Assembly (NCBI GenBank): GCA_027592785.1
Contig: JAQCLD010000040.1
Location: 1 to 36,262 of the forward strand
Length of the DNA: 36,262 nt
From: Acidobacteriota bacterium
GTDB taxonomy: Bacteria; Acidobacteriota; Terriglobia; Bryobacterales; UBA6623
Direction: 5' to 3'
Shown here piece after piece: positions 24,230 to 32,309 of this stretch. Under the pieces are notes generated by a model that saw only the letters and a list, made by a program, of their open reading frames with translations, searched no databases and was not told where the DNA came from. The position numbers and the translations under genes were made by a program. The stretch's first letter is position 1; every line of letters starts with the position of its first letter.

Positions 24230-25672
24230 TTAGGCGCGCTGACGGCGCTTGTGCGTCGACGGGATGTTCAAGTCCTCGCGATACTTGGCAACGGTCCGGC
24301 GGGTCACATGGATGCCGTCGACGCGAAGCATATCGCTGATCGTGTCGTCAGTCAGAGGCTTGCCCTTGTCCTCATCCTCAATGATCTTCTGCACTTTGCG
24401 CTTCAGCAGAATCAACGGCATCGCATCGCCGCTAGGCCCCTGAACTCCCTCCGTAAAGAAGTAGCGCAGCTCATATACCCCATGCGGAGTCGTCGCGTAC
24501 TTATTCGCGACCGCGCGACTGACGGTCGATGGATGCACGCCGATCTCCTCGGCGACATCCTTGATCATCATCGGCCTTAACTGTTCCAATCCGTGCGCCA
24601 AGAACCCGGTCTGGCGCTTTACGATGGCGTCGCAAACTCCGCGGATCGTCTGCCGGCGTTGTTCGATATTCCTCAAAAGCTGCATGGCCGAGCTATAGCG
24701 CTCCCGTATGTAGCCGCGCACTTCGCTCGTTGACACCCCGCGCTTCATCAGCGCTCGGTAACCCCGATTCAACCGCAGATCCGGAACGTCGTCCTCGTTC
24801 AGCACGACCCGAAAGCTTCCGTCCGGAGTGCGTGCGAACTCGACATCGGGTTCGACGGTTCGAACTTCGGTCGCGTTGTAGCGCTGACCCGGCCGCGGAT
24901 CCAAGTGCCGCACGACGTCGAGCGCGATCTTGACATGATGCTCGGGCCTGCCGAGGATCGCCGCCATCTTCTCCAAATGCGAGCCGTTTTGCAGTTCGTC
25001 CCAGCACTGGCGCACAATCATGCCCGCGACGCCGTTCGAAGCGTCGGCGGAGCGTAGCTGGATCAACAGACAATCCTGTAGATCTAGAGCGCCAACACCG
25101 AGCGGGTCCATCTCCTGGACGACCAACAACGCCTGCTGCGCCGCGATGAGCGAAACGCGGGCGCTCTGGGCGGTCTCCTCCAGCGAGATAGTCAAATAAC
25201 CATCTTCATTGAGGTTGCCGATGATCTCCTCACTGGCCGCGCGGACTTCTTCCGACGTGTCCGTCATGCTCAGCTGCCAGTTCAGGTGATCCGTAAGGGT
25301 GGTTGCCTTGGAAAGAAATGTCTCGAACGACACCTTCTCCACCGCCAGTTCCGGCGCAGGGCCACGGGGACTGGCATCCAGGTAATCGTCGAAGAACGCC
25401 GCAAGATCGATATCCTCGAATGCTTCGCCCGGGGATTCGGCGTCCCGCTCGCTCTCCCGCGCTTCCTCAGCCTCGGCAACCTGCTCCAGGGACGTCTCCA
25501 CAGGCTCGGATTCCGTGTTGATCTCTAAAACCGGATTTTCTTCGAGCTCCTGTACAATCTCTTCCTTCAGCTCCAGTTTATTCAGAGCCAATAGCTTGAC
25601 TAGCTGGCGGAGGCTCTGGGTAAAAACTGGCTTTTGCGCCAGTTTCAGCCCCAATCGCTGTTGCATCAACAT
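24230..25672 (-). CDS. rpoN: RNA polymerase sigma-54 factor
   Basis: 480 residues. Region I (1 to about 50) is the Gln/Leu-rich activator-interacting segment (start MLMQQRLGLKLAQ), followed by the acidic region II (about 50-110). The core-binding domain follows. The helix-turn-helix region (V-H-P-S-T-V-S-R-A) and the RpoN box T-R-R-T-V-A-K-Y-R-E at 457-466 give -12 and -24 recognition. The box has Thr in place of the usual first Ala. The protein directs RNA polymerase to promoters that need enhancer-binding ATPases; none of those is in the window. It is in the lptB-rpoN-hpf arrangement conserved in many diderms, with its own candidate sigma-54 promoter upstream. Confidence 0.97.
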   Translation of the reverse strand: MLMQQRLGLKLAQKPVFTQSLRQLVKLLALNKLELKEEIVQELEENPVLEINTESEPVETSLEQVAEAEEARESERDAESPGEAFEDIDLAAFFDDYLDASPRGPAPELAVEKVSFETFLSKATTLTDHLNWQLSMTDTSEEVRAASEEIIGNLNEDGYLTISLEETAQSARVSLIAAQQALLVVQEMDPLGVGALDLQDCLLIQLRSADASNGVAGMIVRQCWDELQNGSHLEKMAAILGRPEHHVKIALDVVRHLDPRPGQRYNATEVRTVEPDVEFARTPDGSFRVVLNEDDVPDLRLNRGYRALMKRGVSTSEVRGYIRERYSSAMQLLRNIEQRRQTIRGVCDAIVKRQTGFLAHGLEQLRPMMIKDVAEEIGVHPSTVSRAVANKYATTPHGVYELRYFFTEGVQGPSGDAMPLILLKRKVQKIIEDEDKGKPLTDDTISDMLRVDGIHVTRRTVAKYREDLNIPSTHKRRQRA

Positions 25673-25700
25673 AGTTTCGTCGTCAGGGATAGACTACTGT

Positions 25701-25716
25701 TGCAATTAGCTTACCA
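25701..25716 (-). promoter_or_regulatory. Candidate sigma-54 promoter for rpoN
   Basis: On the minus strand the 16 bases read TGGTAAGCTAATTGCA. Against the sigma-54 consensus TGGCACG-N4-TTGCW, the -24 GG, the -12 GC and the spacing all match, with differences only at positions 4 (C to T, tolerated) and 6. The predicted transcription start would be near 25690, about 18 bases before the rpoN ATG. It lies in the 59-base gap between lptB and rpoN. Confidence 0.65.
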
Positions 25717-25731
25717 TTCGAGATTCGCGGA

Positions 25732-26496
25732 TCAGGGAGGCGGCATGTCGCCCATGCGGCGGCCGTGCTTCTTCGGTAACTCGAAGTTCTCACCCAGGTA
25801 CACTCGGCGGACGTCGGGGTCAGCCTGTAGTTCCTCGGGCGATCCTGATCGGAAGACGCTGCCATCGTTGAGGATGTACGCGCGGTCGGTCACGCTCAGC
25901 GTCTCCCGCACGTTGTGATCCGTAATCAGAATTCCGATGCCGGTGCCGCGCAGCTTCTCGATGATTCCCTGCAACTCGATCACCTGCTTGGGATCGATGC
26001 CCGAGAACGGCTCGTCCAAAAGCAAGAAACTCGGAGAGATTACCAACGACCGAGCAATTTCAACACGCCTCCGCTCTCCGCCCGATAGTTGAAACCCCTG
26101 GCTCCTACGCACTGTTTCCAGCCCCAGATCCGCAATCAGCTCGTCCATCCGCGCGCGTCGCTCCTTGCGGCCGAGCGGCAAGGATTGCAAGATGGCCAAC
26201 AGGTTGCCTTCCACGGTCAGTTTCCGAAATACCGATGCTTCCTGGGGCAGGTAGCTCACGCCGAGTCGAGCCCGGCGATACATCGGCACGGACGTAATGT
26301 CGTTGTCGTCCAACAGGACTGAACCGGAATCGGGCCGAATGAGCCCGACGATCATGCGAAAGGATGTCGTCTTGCCTGCGCCGTTCGGACCCAGCAAACC
26401 GACCACTTCCCCTCTTTCAACGGAAATGCTCACGTCGCTGACCACACGACGGCCGCGATAGGTTTTACACAGGTTCTCCGTGCTTAAGGCGGACAT
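25732..26496 (-). CDS. lptB: LPS export ABC transporter ATP-binding protein LptB
   Basis: 254 residues, a single ABC ATPase domain. Walker A is G-P-N-G-A-G-K-T (36-43), the Q-loop is Y-L-P-Q-E-A-S-V-F, which is characteristic of LptB, the signature is L-S-G-G-E (137-141), Walker B is F-L-L-L-D-E-P (157-163), and the switch His is in T-D-H-N-V-R. It would power LPS extraction from the inner membrane with LptF and LptG, which are not in the window. The last 20 residues ([13 protein letters not shown]) extend a little beyond the usual end. It starts 16 bases after the LptC/LptA-type gene. Confidence 0.95.
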   Translation of the reverse strand: MSALSTENLCKTYRGRRVVSDVSISVERGEVVGLLGPNGAGKTTSFRMIVGLIRPDSGSVLLDDNDITSVPMYRRARLGVSYLPQEASVFRKLTVEGNLLAILQSLPLGRKERRARMDELIADLGLETVRRSQGFQLSGGERRRVEIARSLVISPSFLLLDEPFSGIDPKQVIELQGIIEKLRGTGIGILITDHNVRETLSVTDRAYILNDGSVFRSGSPEELQADPDVRRVYLGENFELPKKHGRRMGDMPPP

Positions 26497-26512
26497 CGTT
26501 GGGGCGCTATTG

Positions 26513-28723
26513 CTAGTCGTTGGCCTGTCGTTGGACCGTGAAAGCCGGTTCCTTACCGCCTTCTACTCGGAGTCCATCGTCGTCGATCTTATAGATTAGC
26601 CGAGCGCCGCGTGTTTCTTCGCCCCTTGCATTCATCGCTCTCGCGGGCGTTCCGTCGAGGATAACCTCTTGGGAGGTGGCGTCATACCGTGCCTTGTCCC
26701 CAAATCCCTTTCGCCCCGACTCGGTTTGCAGCACCTCAACGCTGCCTCGCGCCTCGGCGCTTCTGAGCGAGGCGCCGGTTTCCCCGGCCAGATAAGCGTC
26801 CAACTCGTCGCCTTTGACGCGAAGCGGCCCGCGCGAGAGCTGCACCGCCCCGCGGTACTGGGCTTCGCGTTCCTGCTCCCTGTAAAGCAGGCTCGCCGAT
26901 CGGACCAACGCCGGCTGGGCGCCCTCTTCAGGTCCTCGCAGCGTGCTGCGGACCTCTCCGGCCGCAGCCAGAGTCTTCGCCGAACGATCCACCACGATCC
27001 GGCTGGCTTCCACGCGGTTCACTTTCTGCCACAGGCGCGCGCGGCCTTCGTAGACGATCCTGCCCTGGCCCTGATTGGAGGACATCGTGTCGGCCGCCGC
27101 GAAAACAGGCTCCCCTTCTTCGAACATTCCGTCACGGTCAGCCGAAGGCGCATCCTCGCTATAGCGAGCCGTCACACGCCCAGCCGCATCGAGTTGCCCC
27201 GTTGTTGACGTGAGGGTGATCTTGTCAGCAGCAATGGCCACGCTAGGCTGATCGACTCGGGCATCGCCGGCCAGCAGTAGACGCGCGAGTGCAGGCTGGT
27301 AAACGGATTCCAGCGCACTGCCCTTGCGCTGATCTTGTTCGAAGCGAGTTCCGCCTCCCTGCTCCAAACTCAACAACTCACCCGATGCCTGGTCGAACCG
27401 CGCGTCCAACGTCTCGCTCCAACTCGTTAGGGGAAACCGACCCGGCCCCTGCGGCACGTCTCTGAGTTCCACGCGTCCTCCGGCAGTCAGCTTCTCCATG
27501 CGGCTATCGGCGCCATAGTCGACTCGCAACCTATCGCCATCCAGCCGCCGCGCTGAAGATGAAGAGGTTTCCGGCGAAATCGTAATCCGACCCCGGTCAA
27601 GGGTTTCCAGGTAAGCAACTTCGTCCCCGCCTGGACGCATCTTAAGGTGCAGGCTGCGCGACTCCACTCGTCGTCCGAGCCCATCGTCCCTTCCGCGGCG
27701 CTGCTCGGACACTGTGGCGTTGCCGACCAGATTCGCATCCGTCAAGCTGCTCTCGTCCTCGCCTTCTTCAGCTGCGTACCTCAGCTCAATCCAGTCCCCC
27801 TCGGCTGATACGAGCGAGACGTCCGTGGTGGATGTTAGCTTCGATGCTCCTTCGCCCACGACGGTCTGAATCCAGCCCTCCAGCGAATAGCTGGCGCGCA
27901 ACAAGGGTGTCTCGAATCGAACTTCCCGCCCATTCTGCCGACTCGAGCCAAAGGCCTTGCCTGCTGTAATTTGACGTAAAGCTCCATCTTCTAAGAAAAC
28001 ATCCGCGCTCTCGGCCGTTACCCGATACGAACCCCGCTCTAGACTGCAACCACCAGTCAACTTGACCTGCTCCTGCAACTCGAAGTACTCCAACTGACCC
28101 GCGCGAATCACTGTCCTATCTCCAGTCGGAGAACTCGCGAAGCGTTCCACCACGGCCTCGTGATACATCGTGAACCGTCTGTTCAGCGAGTCGTAGCGCG
28201 CTCCGAGTGAGCGGCCTCGGCCGCCGTCGAACTCGTAGGACACTTCGCGTTCAGTCCAGACTTCTCCGGTTTCGGTATTGAATGTCGCGCCGGTCGTCGT
28301 AATGCGCGTGTAGCGCGACTCGCCGTCCGGCCCAGCTTCGGTCGGCAAACCCAGCGTGACAACGACGCGGCCCTCGCTATGGAATCGGTTCTGGGCCGCG
28401 TCGAAATTCGCCTCCTCGGTCACGACCCGGTCGTAGACTCCCGTCTCGGGGTGCTGAATTTCCAGCCGCACATCGGTCAACTGGATCCCCGATCGTTCAC
28501 GATCCTCGCGAAATCCACCCGCAGTAATCGCAACTCGTTGACGATTCCCAGCCGTCTGGCTCCAACTCCAGCCCGCCGACTGAGAAGAAACATCGCTGGC
28601 AATCGCCGCAGGAGCCGCAGCCGCCTCTATCGCCAATCGTTCTTGCCCTGTCTGGTAGTCTCGCCATGCCACGATCGCTACAGCGATCGCGGCAAGTAGG
28701 GCCAAGATTCGCAGGGTTCTCAT
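26513..28723 (-). CDS. Large LptC/LptA (OstA)-type LPS transport protein
   Basis: About 736 residues from the ATG at 28723, which overlaps the ogt stop as ATGA. An N-terminal membrane anchor (about 3-20: [10 protein letters not shown]) precedes an LptC-like beta region with V-R-L-E-I and F-D-A-A-Q-N-R-F. Long OstA/LptA-like beta-jellyroll repeats follow (for example [31 protein letters not shown] and [11 protein letters not shown]). It is far longer than LptC or LptA alone, suggesting that one protein covers the membrane anchor and much of the periplasmic bridge. Position just before lptB supports the role. The exact domain borders cannot be set by eye. Confidence 0.82.
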   Translation of the reverse strand: MRTLRILALLAAIAVAIVAWRDYQTGQERLAIEAAAAPAAIASDVSSQSAGWSWSQTAGNRQRVAITAGGFREDRERSGIQLTDVRLEIQHPETGVYDRVVTEEANFDAAQNRFHSEGRVVVTLGLPTEAGPDGESRYTRITTTGATFNTETGEVWTEREVSYEFDGGRGRSLGARYDSLNRRFTMYHEAVVERFASSPTGDRTVIRAGQLEYFELQEQVKLTGGCSLERGSYRVTAESADVFLEDGALRQITAGKAFGSSRQNGREVRFETPLLRASYSLEGWIQTVVGEGASKLTSTTDVSLVSAEGDWIELRYAAEEGEDESSLTDANLVGNATVSEQRRGRDDGLGRRVESRSLHLKMRPGGDEVAYLETLDRGRITISPETSSSSARRLDGDRLRVDYGADSRMEKLTAGGRVELRDVPQGPGRFPLTSWSETLDARFDQASGELLSLEQGGGTRFEQDQRKGSALESVYQPALARLLLAGDARVDQPSVAIAADKITLTSTTGQLDAAGRVTARYSEDAPSADRDGMFEEGEPVFAAADTMSSNQGQGRIVYEGRARLWQKVNRVEASRIVVDRSAKTLAAAGEVRSTLRGPEEGAQPALVRSASLLYREQEREAQYRGAVQLSRGPLRVKGDELDAYLAGETGASLRSAEARGSVEVLQTESGRKGFGDKARYDATSQEVILDGTPARAMNARGEETRGARLIYKIDDDGLRVEGGKEPAFTVQRQAND

Positions 28724-29226
28724 CGCCAATCCGCCTGACGGCAGCCTTCGTGAGCCAGCAGCCACTTCTTACGCTCCAGGCCTCCCGCATAGCCTGTGAG
28801 CCTGCCGTCGCCTCCGATTACCCGATGGCACGGGACGACCAGCGCAATCGGATTCTGGGAGTTCGCTCGCCCGACCGCCCGAGCCGCGCCCGTCCGACCC
28901 ATCCGAGCCGCCAGGCCGCCGTACGACAAGGTCGTACCCGGCGCTATCGTGCGTAGGGAGTTCCAGACCATTTCCTCAAACTCGGCGCCCCTGGTGTCCG
29001 TCCGTACCGCCGCGAACGACTCCAGGTCCCCGTCCAGATAGGCCTCGATTCTCTTTCTAAAACCACCAAAGCTTGGCTTACGCTCCAGCTCTACGCCAGG
29101 CCAATGACGTGCTAGCAGCCGATCCATCCGATCGCGGCAGTCGCCAAAATCCAGAGCGCAAAGCGCTTCAGCAGTTCCGGCCAAAACGATCTCCCCCAAC
29201 GGGGAATCAAATTTATCCAGGTACAT
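28720..29226 (-). CDS. ogt: Methylated-DNA--protein-cysteine methyltransferase
   Basis: 168 residues from the ATG at 29226. A TTG at 29244 with AAGG upstream would add six residues and is a real alternative. The active-site motif is V-V-P-C-H-R-V-I-G, with the Cys that accepts the alkyl group. G-R-A-N-S-Q-N-P, which holds the arginine-finger region, and G-Y-A-G-G-L-E-R-K are present, as is the DNA-binding helix (S-Y-G-G-L-A-A-R-M-G). It repairs O6-alkylguanine in a single suicidal reaction in the cytosol. Its stop overlaps the next gene's start, so repair and LPS transport genes are translationally coupled here. ogt and ada-C-type proteins cannot be separated by eye, so the gene symbol is approximate. 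Confidence 0.92.
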   Translation of the reverse strand: MYLDKFDSPLGEIVLAGTAEALCALDFGDCRDRMDRLLARHWPGVELERKPSFGGFRKRIEAYLDGDLESFAAVRTDTRGAEFEEMVWNSLRTIAPGTTLSYGGLAARMGRTGAARAVGRANSQNPIALVVPCHRVIGGDGRLTGYAGGLERKKWLLAHEGCRQADWR

Positions 29227-29297
29227 GCGAGCAGTAGGCTCCAACGAAGCCTTGTTATATCATCGCGCTCTCACCGGCGCGGGATGGGCATGCTCTA

Positions 29298-29891
29298 ATG
29301 GTCGCGATGTTCGATCTCGCTGAGTACAGTTCGGTCGTACGCTCCATCTTGGAGGCTGTCGACGAAGGCAACCGGCTTATGCCGCTGGCCCCGAGCGCGG
29401 CGGTTGCGTCCCCGGGCTTGTCGCTCCTTCGCCAGACGGAAGCAGACGACCTGTTCGATGGCGACAAGCCCGCGTCGGACGATTTTGCCCGGTGTGCCCG
29501 CAGCGCCCTCTTCCTCTATTTTTCAGCCCTCGATGAGTCCCACAAGATCTCCCAGAACATACCCTCCGATATGGGCAGCTACCTTCACGCGATCATGCAC
29601 CGCCAGGAGCCGGACTATTCCAACTCGAAGTACTGGTTCCGCCGGGTCGGACGCCACGAGCTTTTCCCTACTTTGCGCGAAGAATGCACACGCTTGCGAT
29701 ACAGAAGCGAACTAATTGAGCAGCGGCTCAGTTCAAGACCCGATTGGGACCCGAACTGGTTCATCGATCAGTGCGAGCACGCGGTCAACGGCAACGGCCC
29801 TCAGGATGTCGTAGAGGACCTGGAATCCATCCAGCGCCTCGAGTGGCGCCTCGTCTTCGACTACTCCTACCGCAGGGCGCTGAGCGGCTGA
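29298..29891 (+). CDS. Unknown conserved-looking protein coupled to BadF-type kinase
   Basis: I cannot name this 197-residue protein. It is soluble with no signal peptide. A striking segment near 93-120 (L-H-A-I-M-H-R-Q-E-P-D, then Y-W-F-R-R-V-G-R-H-E-L-F) is rich in His, Arg and Trp, of the kind seen in active sites. I have a general recollection of similar sequences in Acidobacteriota and Planctomycetes, without a function. The gene's stop is one base before the BadF-type gene, so a shared pathway, perhaps amino-sugar metabolism, is a reasonable guess. ATG at 29298 or 29307 could be the start; neither has a clear ribosome-binding site. Confidence 0.72.
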   Translation: MVAMFDLAEYSSVVRSILEAVDEGNRLMPLAPSAAVASPGLSLLRQTEADDLFDGDKPASDDFARCARSALFLYFSALDESHKISQNIPSDMGSYLHAIMHRQEPDYSNSKYWFRRVGRHELFPTLREECTRLRYRSELIEQRLSSRPDWDPNWFIDQCEHAVNGNGPQDVVEDLESIQRLEWRLVFDYSYRRALSG

Positions 29892-29892
29892 G

Positions 29893-30822
29893 ATGATCGG
29901 CAAACTCTATCTTGGCGTCGACGGGGGGCAGTCTTCGACCAAGGCACTGGTCGGCAACTCCCAAGGTGAGATTCTCGGGCGGGGGCTAGGCGGCCCGTGC
30001 AATCACGCGCGCTTGGGTGAGGGGCGCGCAAAGTTGGAAAAGGCCCTCTCGGAGGCTATTGGACAAGCACTGGTTCCACTCGGCATCACACTAGCCGAAG
30101 CCCGCTTCCATCGAATCTGCGTCGGGATGAGCGGAGGTCCAGACGACAAACGCGAGATCATTCAGCGCCTCATCCATGCCGATTCCTACGATGTGACCAC
30201 CGACGCCCATGTTGCCCTTCACGGCGCCGTGGATAGCGGGGCCGGGGCAGTGGTGATCGCAGGGACCGGCTCGATCGCGCTAAGCCGGGGCGGCCAAGGC
30301 CGCATCTGGCGTGCTGGAGGGTGGGGTTACGCCTTCGGCGACGAAGGATCCGCATTCGATATAGCAAGGCTCTCTTTGCGTGCCTCCCTAGCGGCCGAAG
30401 AGGGCTGGGGCCCAAGTACCTTGCTCCGTGCCGCCCTGTTGGCGGCTACGCAGTCCGGCAGCGCCAACCAACTGCTCCACCGCTGGTATGCCGGCGAATT
30501 TTCCCGCGATCAGACGGCGAACTGGAGTGGTTTGGTCGACGAGGCCGCGGTCGTAGGGGACGCCGTCGCCGAGTCCATCCTAGACGGCGCAGGAAAAAGC
30601 CTTGCCGAACTCGCGGCCACTGCGGCCAGAATGGCCTTATTGCCCGCTGGGAACGCCAAAATATGTCCCATCGGAGGCGCCTTCGCCAGCGGCAGGGTCA
30701 AGCAGAGCTTCTCGAGGTCGCTTGTTGAGCTCCTCGGGATCAAACCGGCTACACCTGCCGCTTTGCCCACGGAAGGAGCCCTTCGAGCAGCTACGGAAGG
30801 CATTCTCTTGTCTCAGACCTGA
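29893..30822 (+). CDS. BadF/BadG/BcrA/BcrD-family sugar kinase (GlcNAc kinase-like)
   Basis: 309 residues with the ASKHA fold. The first phosphate loop is D10-G-G-Q-S-S-T16, a likely catalytic Asp is in T-T-D104-A, the second phosphate segment is G-T-G-S at 124-127, and G-G-W-G-Y-A-F-G-D-E-G-S-A at 142-154 is typical of N-acetylglucosamine kinases. It probably phosphorylates an amino sugar with ATP, for example in cell-wall recycling. There are no Fe-S cysteines of the benzoyl-CoA reductase activator type. It follows the unknown gene by one base. Confidence 0.88.
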   Translation: MIGKLYLGVDGGQSSTKALVGNSQGEILGRGLGGPCNHARLGEGRAKLEKALSEAIGQALVPLGITLAEARFHRICVGMSGGPDDKREIIQRLIHADSYDVTTDAHVALHGAVDSGAGAVVIAGTGSIALSRGGQGRIWRAGGWGYAFGDEGSAFDIARLSLRASLAAEEGWGPSTLLRAALLAATQSGSANQLLHRWYAGEFSRDQTANWSGLVDEAAVVGDAVAESILDGAGKSLAELAATAARMALLPAGNAKICPIGGAFASGRVKQSFSRSLVELLGIKPATPAALPTEGALRAATEGILLSQT

Positions 30823-30899
30823 CGGCGCCTGTACGAATCCCGTCCTGACAAAAAAACGGCCCCTAACTGGTTTCACCGCGCTTCCGGTACCATAGGAGC

Positions 30900-32306
30900 T
30901 TGGCCAAGGCAACCAAAAAAACAGCAGCGAACAAACGGGTCGTAAAGAAAACGGCAAAAAAGGCGGCGAAAAAGGCGGAGTCTAAGGGCGCCCCGAAAAC
31001 GTCCGCCGCAAAGCGGAACCTTTCCCGTGATGTTCAGAGGACCGTTCTCGAAAACGGCGTTCGCGTAATCAGCGAAAAAGTCAGCAGAGCGACCAACTCT
31101 GTTTTCAGCATTTGGGTCGACGCCGGCTCGCGCTTCGAGGACCTCAACGAAAGCGGAGCGACCTACATCATTCAGCGCTCTGCCCTCCACGGCACCGAGA
31201 AGCGGTCGCAGAAGGTCCTCGCCAAACACATCGACGCCATGGGCGGCGAGGTCGGGTTTGAAACAGGCCGTGACTACGCCCGCTACTTCGCTGCCTGCAA
31301 GGGCAAGACTCTTGGCGAAGCCGCCGAGATAGTTGCCGATATCGCACTGCGTCCACGTCTCGAAAAGGACGCGATTTCGGACGAGTCCGCTTTACTGCTA
31401 GAGGAACTACGCGAGGCGGAAGCGGACGCCGACCACGCCCTGGATGATATGTTCCTACGCAGTCTGTGGAAAGGGCACGGTCTTTGCCGTCCTCCCCACG
31501 GCCGACTTCTCACGGTGCGAGGCCAAACCCGGCTCGAGGATTTGCGCCCCAAGAAATTGGTGCGTTTTCACCAGATGAGCCACCACCCGAAGGCGCTCAC
31601 AGTCGTTGCGACCGGCGGAGTCGATCACGCCGAAGTGCTCGAAATCTGTGAGAAGCTGTTCGGCGGCCTCGAGGAACCGAAGAAGAAAGCGTCCACCACA
31701 ACGCCCCCGACGCATCGCTTTTTGGCGTTGCGCAATAGGCCACAGTTTGAGTCGGCTCGCTTCATCCTGGGCTTCCCCGTCTGCACCGCATCCGACAAGT
31801 TGCGCCACTCAGCGGCAATTATGAACGCGGTTCTGACTGGGGGTTCTGACGCCCGGCTTTCTAGGCTGGCCGAGAGTAAGAAAATCGCCGTAGACGATGT
31901 CGTCTCTTCCCTCGCCCTATACTCGGATGCTGGGTGCCTCTCGATCCGCGTCCGTGTGGATAGGGAACATGCGGCTCAGTCCCTCGATACGATCGTTGCC
32001 GAGTTGCGGCGGCTGCCCCGCGAACCTTTGGCCGACAAGGAACTGCGCAAGTACCGTGATTTCTGCAAAGCACAGCTTGCCGCCCAATTGGACTCGCTGC
32101 ATACTCGCGCGGCGAGCTTGGCCAACTCCGAGCGCTACTTCGCACGTGTCGTCGACTTAGAGGAAGAGTACGCCGGACTTGATGCGGTCACTCCAGAAGG
32201 CCTGCAGCTGTTGGCATCCAATTGGATTACCCCCTACCGTCTGTCTCTGGCGGTATTAGGCAACCTGAAGGGCGTCAACATTCGACCCAACGCCCTTCAG
32301 TGGTAG
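30900..32306 (+). CDS. M16-family protein without catalytic zinc motif
   Basis: 468 residues from a TTG at 30900. The M16 fold begins near residue 45 (R-T-V-L-E-N-G-V-R-V), with G-S-R-F-E and H-G-T-E-K-R-S conserved. The zinc motif H-x-x-E-H is replaced by Y89-I-I-Q-R93, although flanking residues align exactly, so it should be inactive as a peptidase. The downstream Glu in L-L-E-E-L is kept. Residues 1-39 form a lysine/alanine-rich tail (K-K-T-A-K-K-A-A-K-K) like those of histone-type proteins. No signal peptide is visible. Inactive M16 members often pair with an active one, but no active partner is in this window. The ribosome-binding AGGAG ends one base before the TTG, an odd spacing. Confidence 0.86.
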   Translation: MAKATKKTAANKRVVKKTAKKAAKKAESKGAPKTSAAKRNLSRDVQRTVLENGVRVISEKVSRATNSVFSIWVDAGSRFEDLNESGATYIIQRSALHGTEKRSQKVLAKHIDAMGGEVGFETGRDYARYFAACKGKTLGEAAEIVADIALRPRLEKDAISDESALLLEELREAEADADHALDDMFLRSLWKGHGLCRPPHGRLLTVRGQTRLEDLRPKKLVRFHQMSHHPKALTVVATGGVDHAEVLEICEKLFGGLEEPKKKASTTTPPTHRFLALRNRPQFESARFILGFPVCTASDKLRHSAAIMNAVLTGGSDARLSRLAESKKIAVDDVVSSLALYSDAGCLSIRVRVDREHAAQSLDTIVAELRRLPREPLADKELRKYRDFCKAQLAAQLDSLHTRAASLANSERYFARVVDLEEEYAGLDAVTPEGLQLLASNWITPYRLSLAVLGNLKGVNIRPNALQW

Positions 32307-32309
32307 CGG

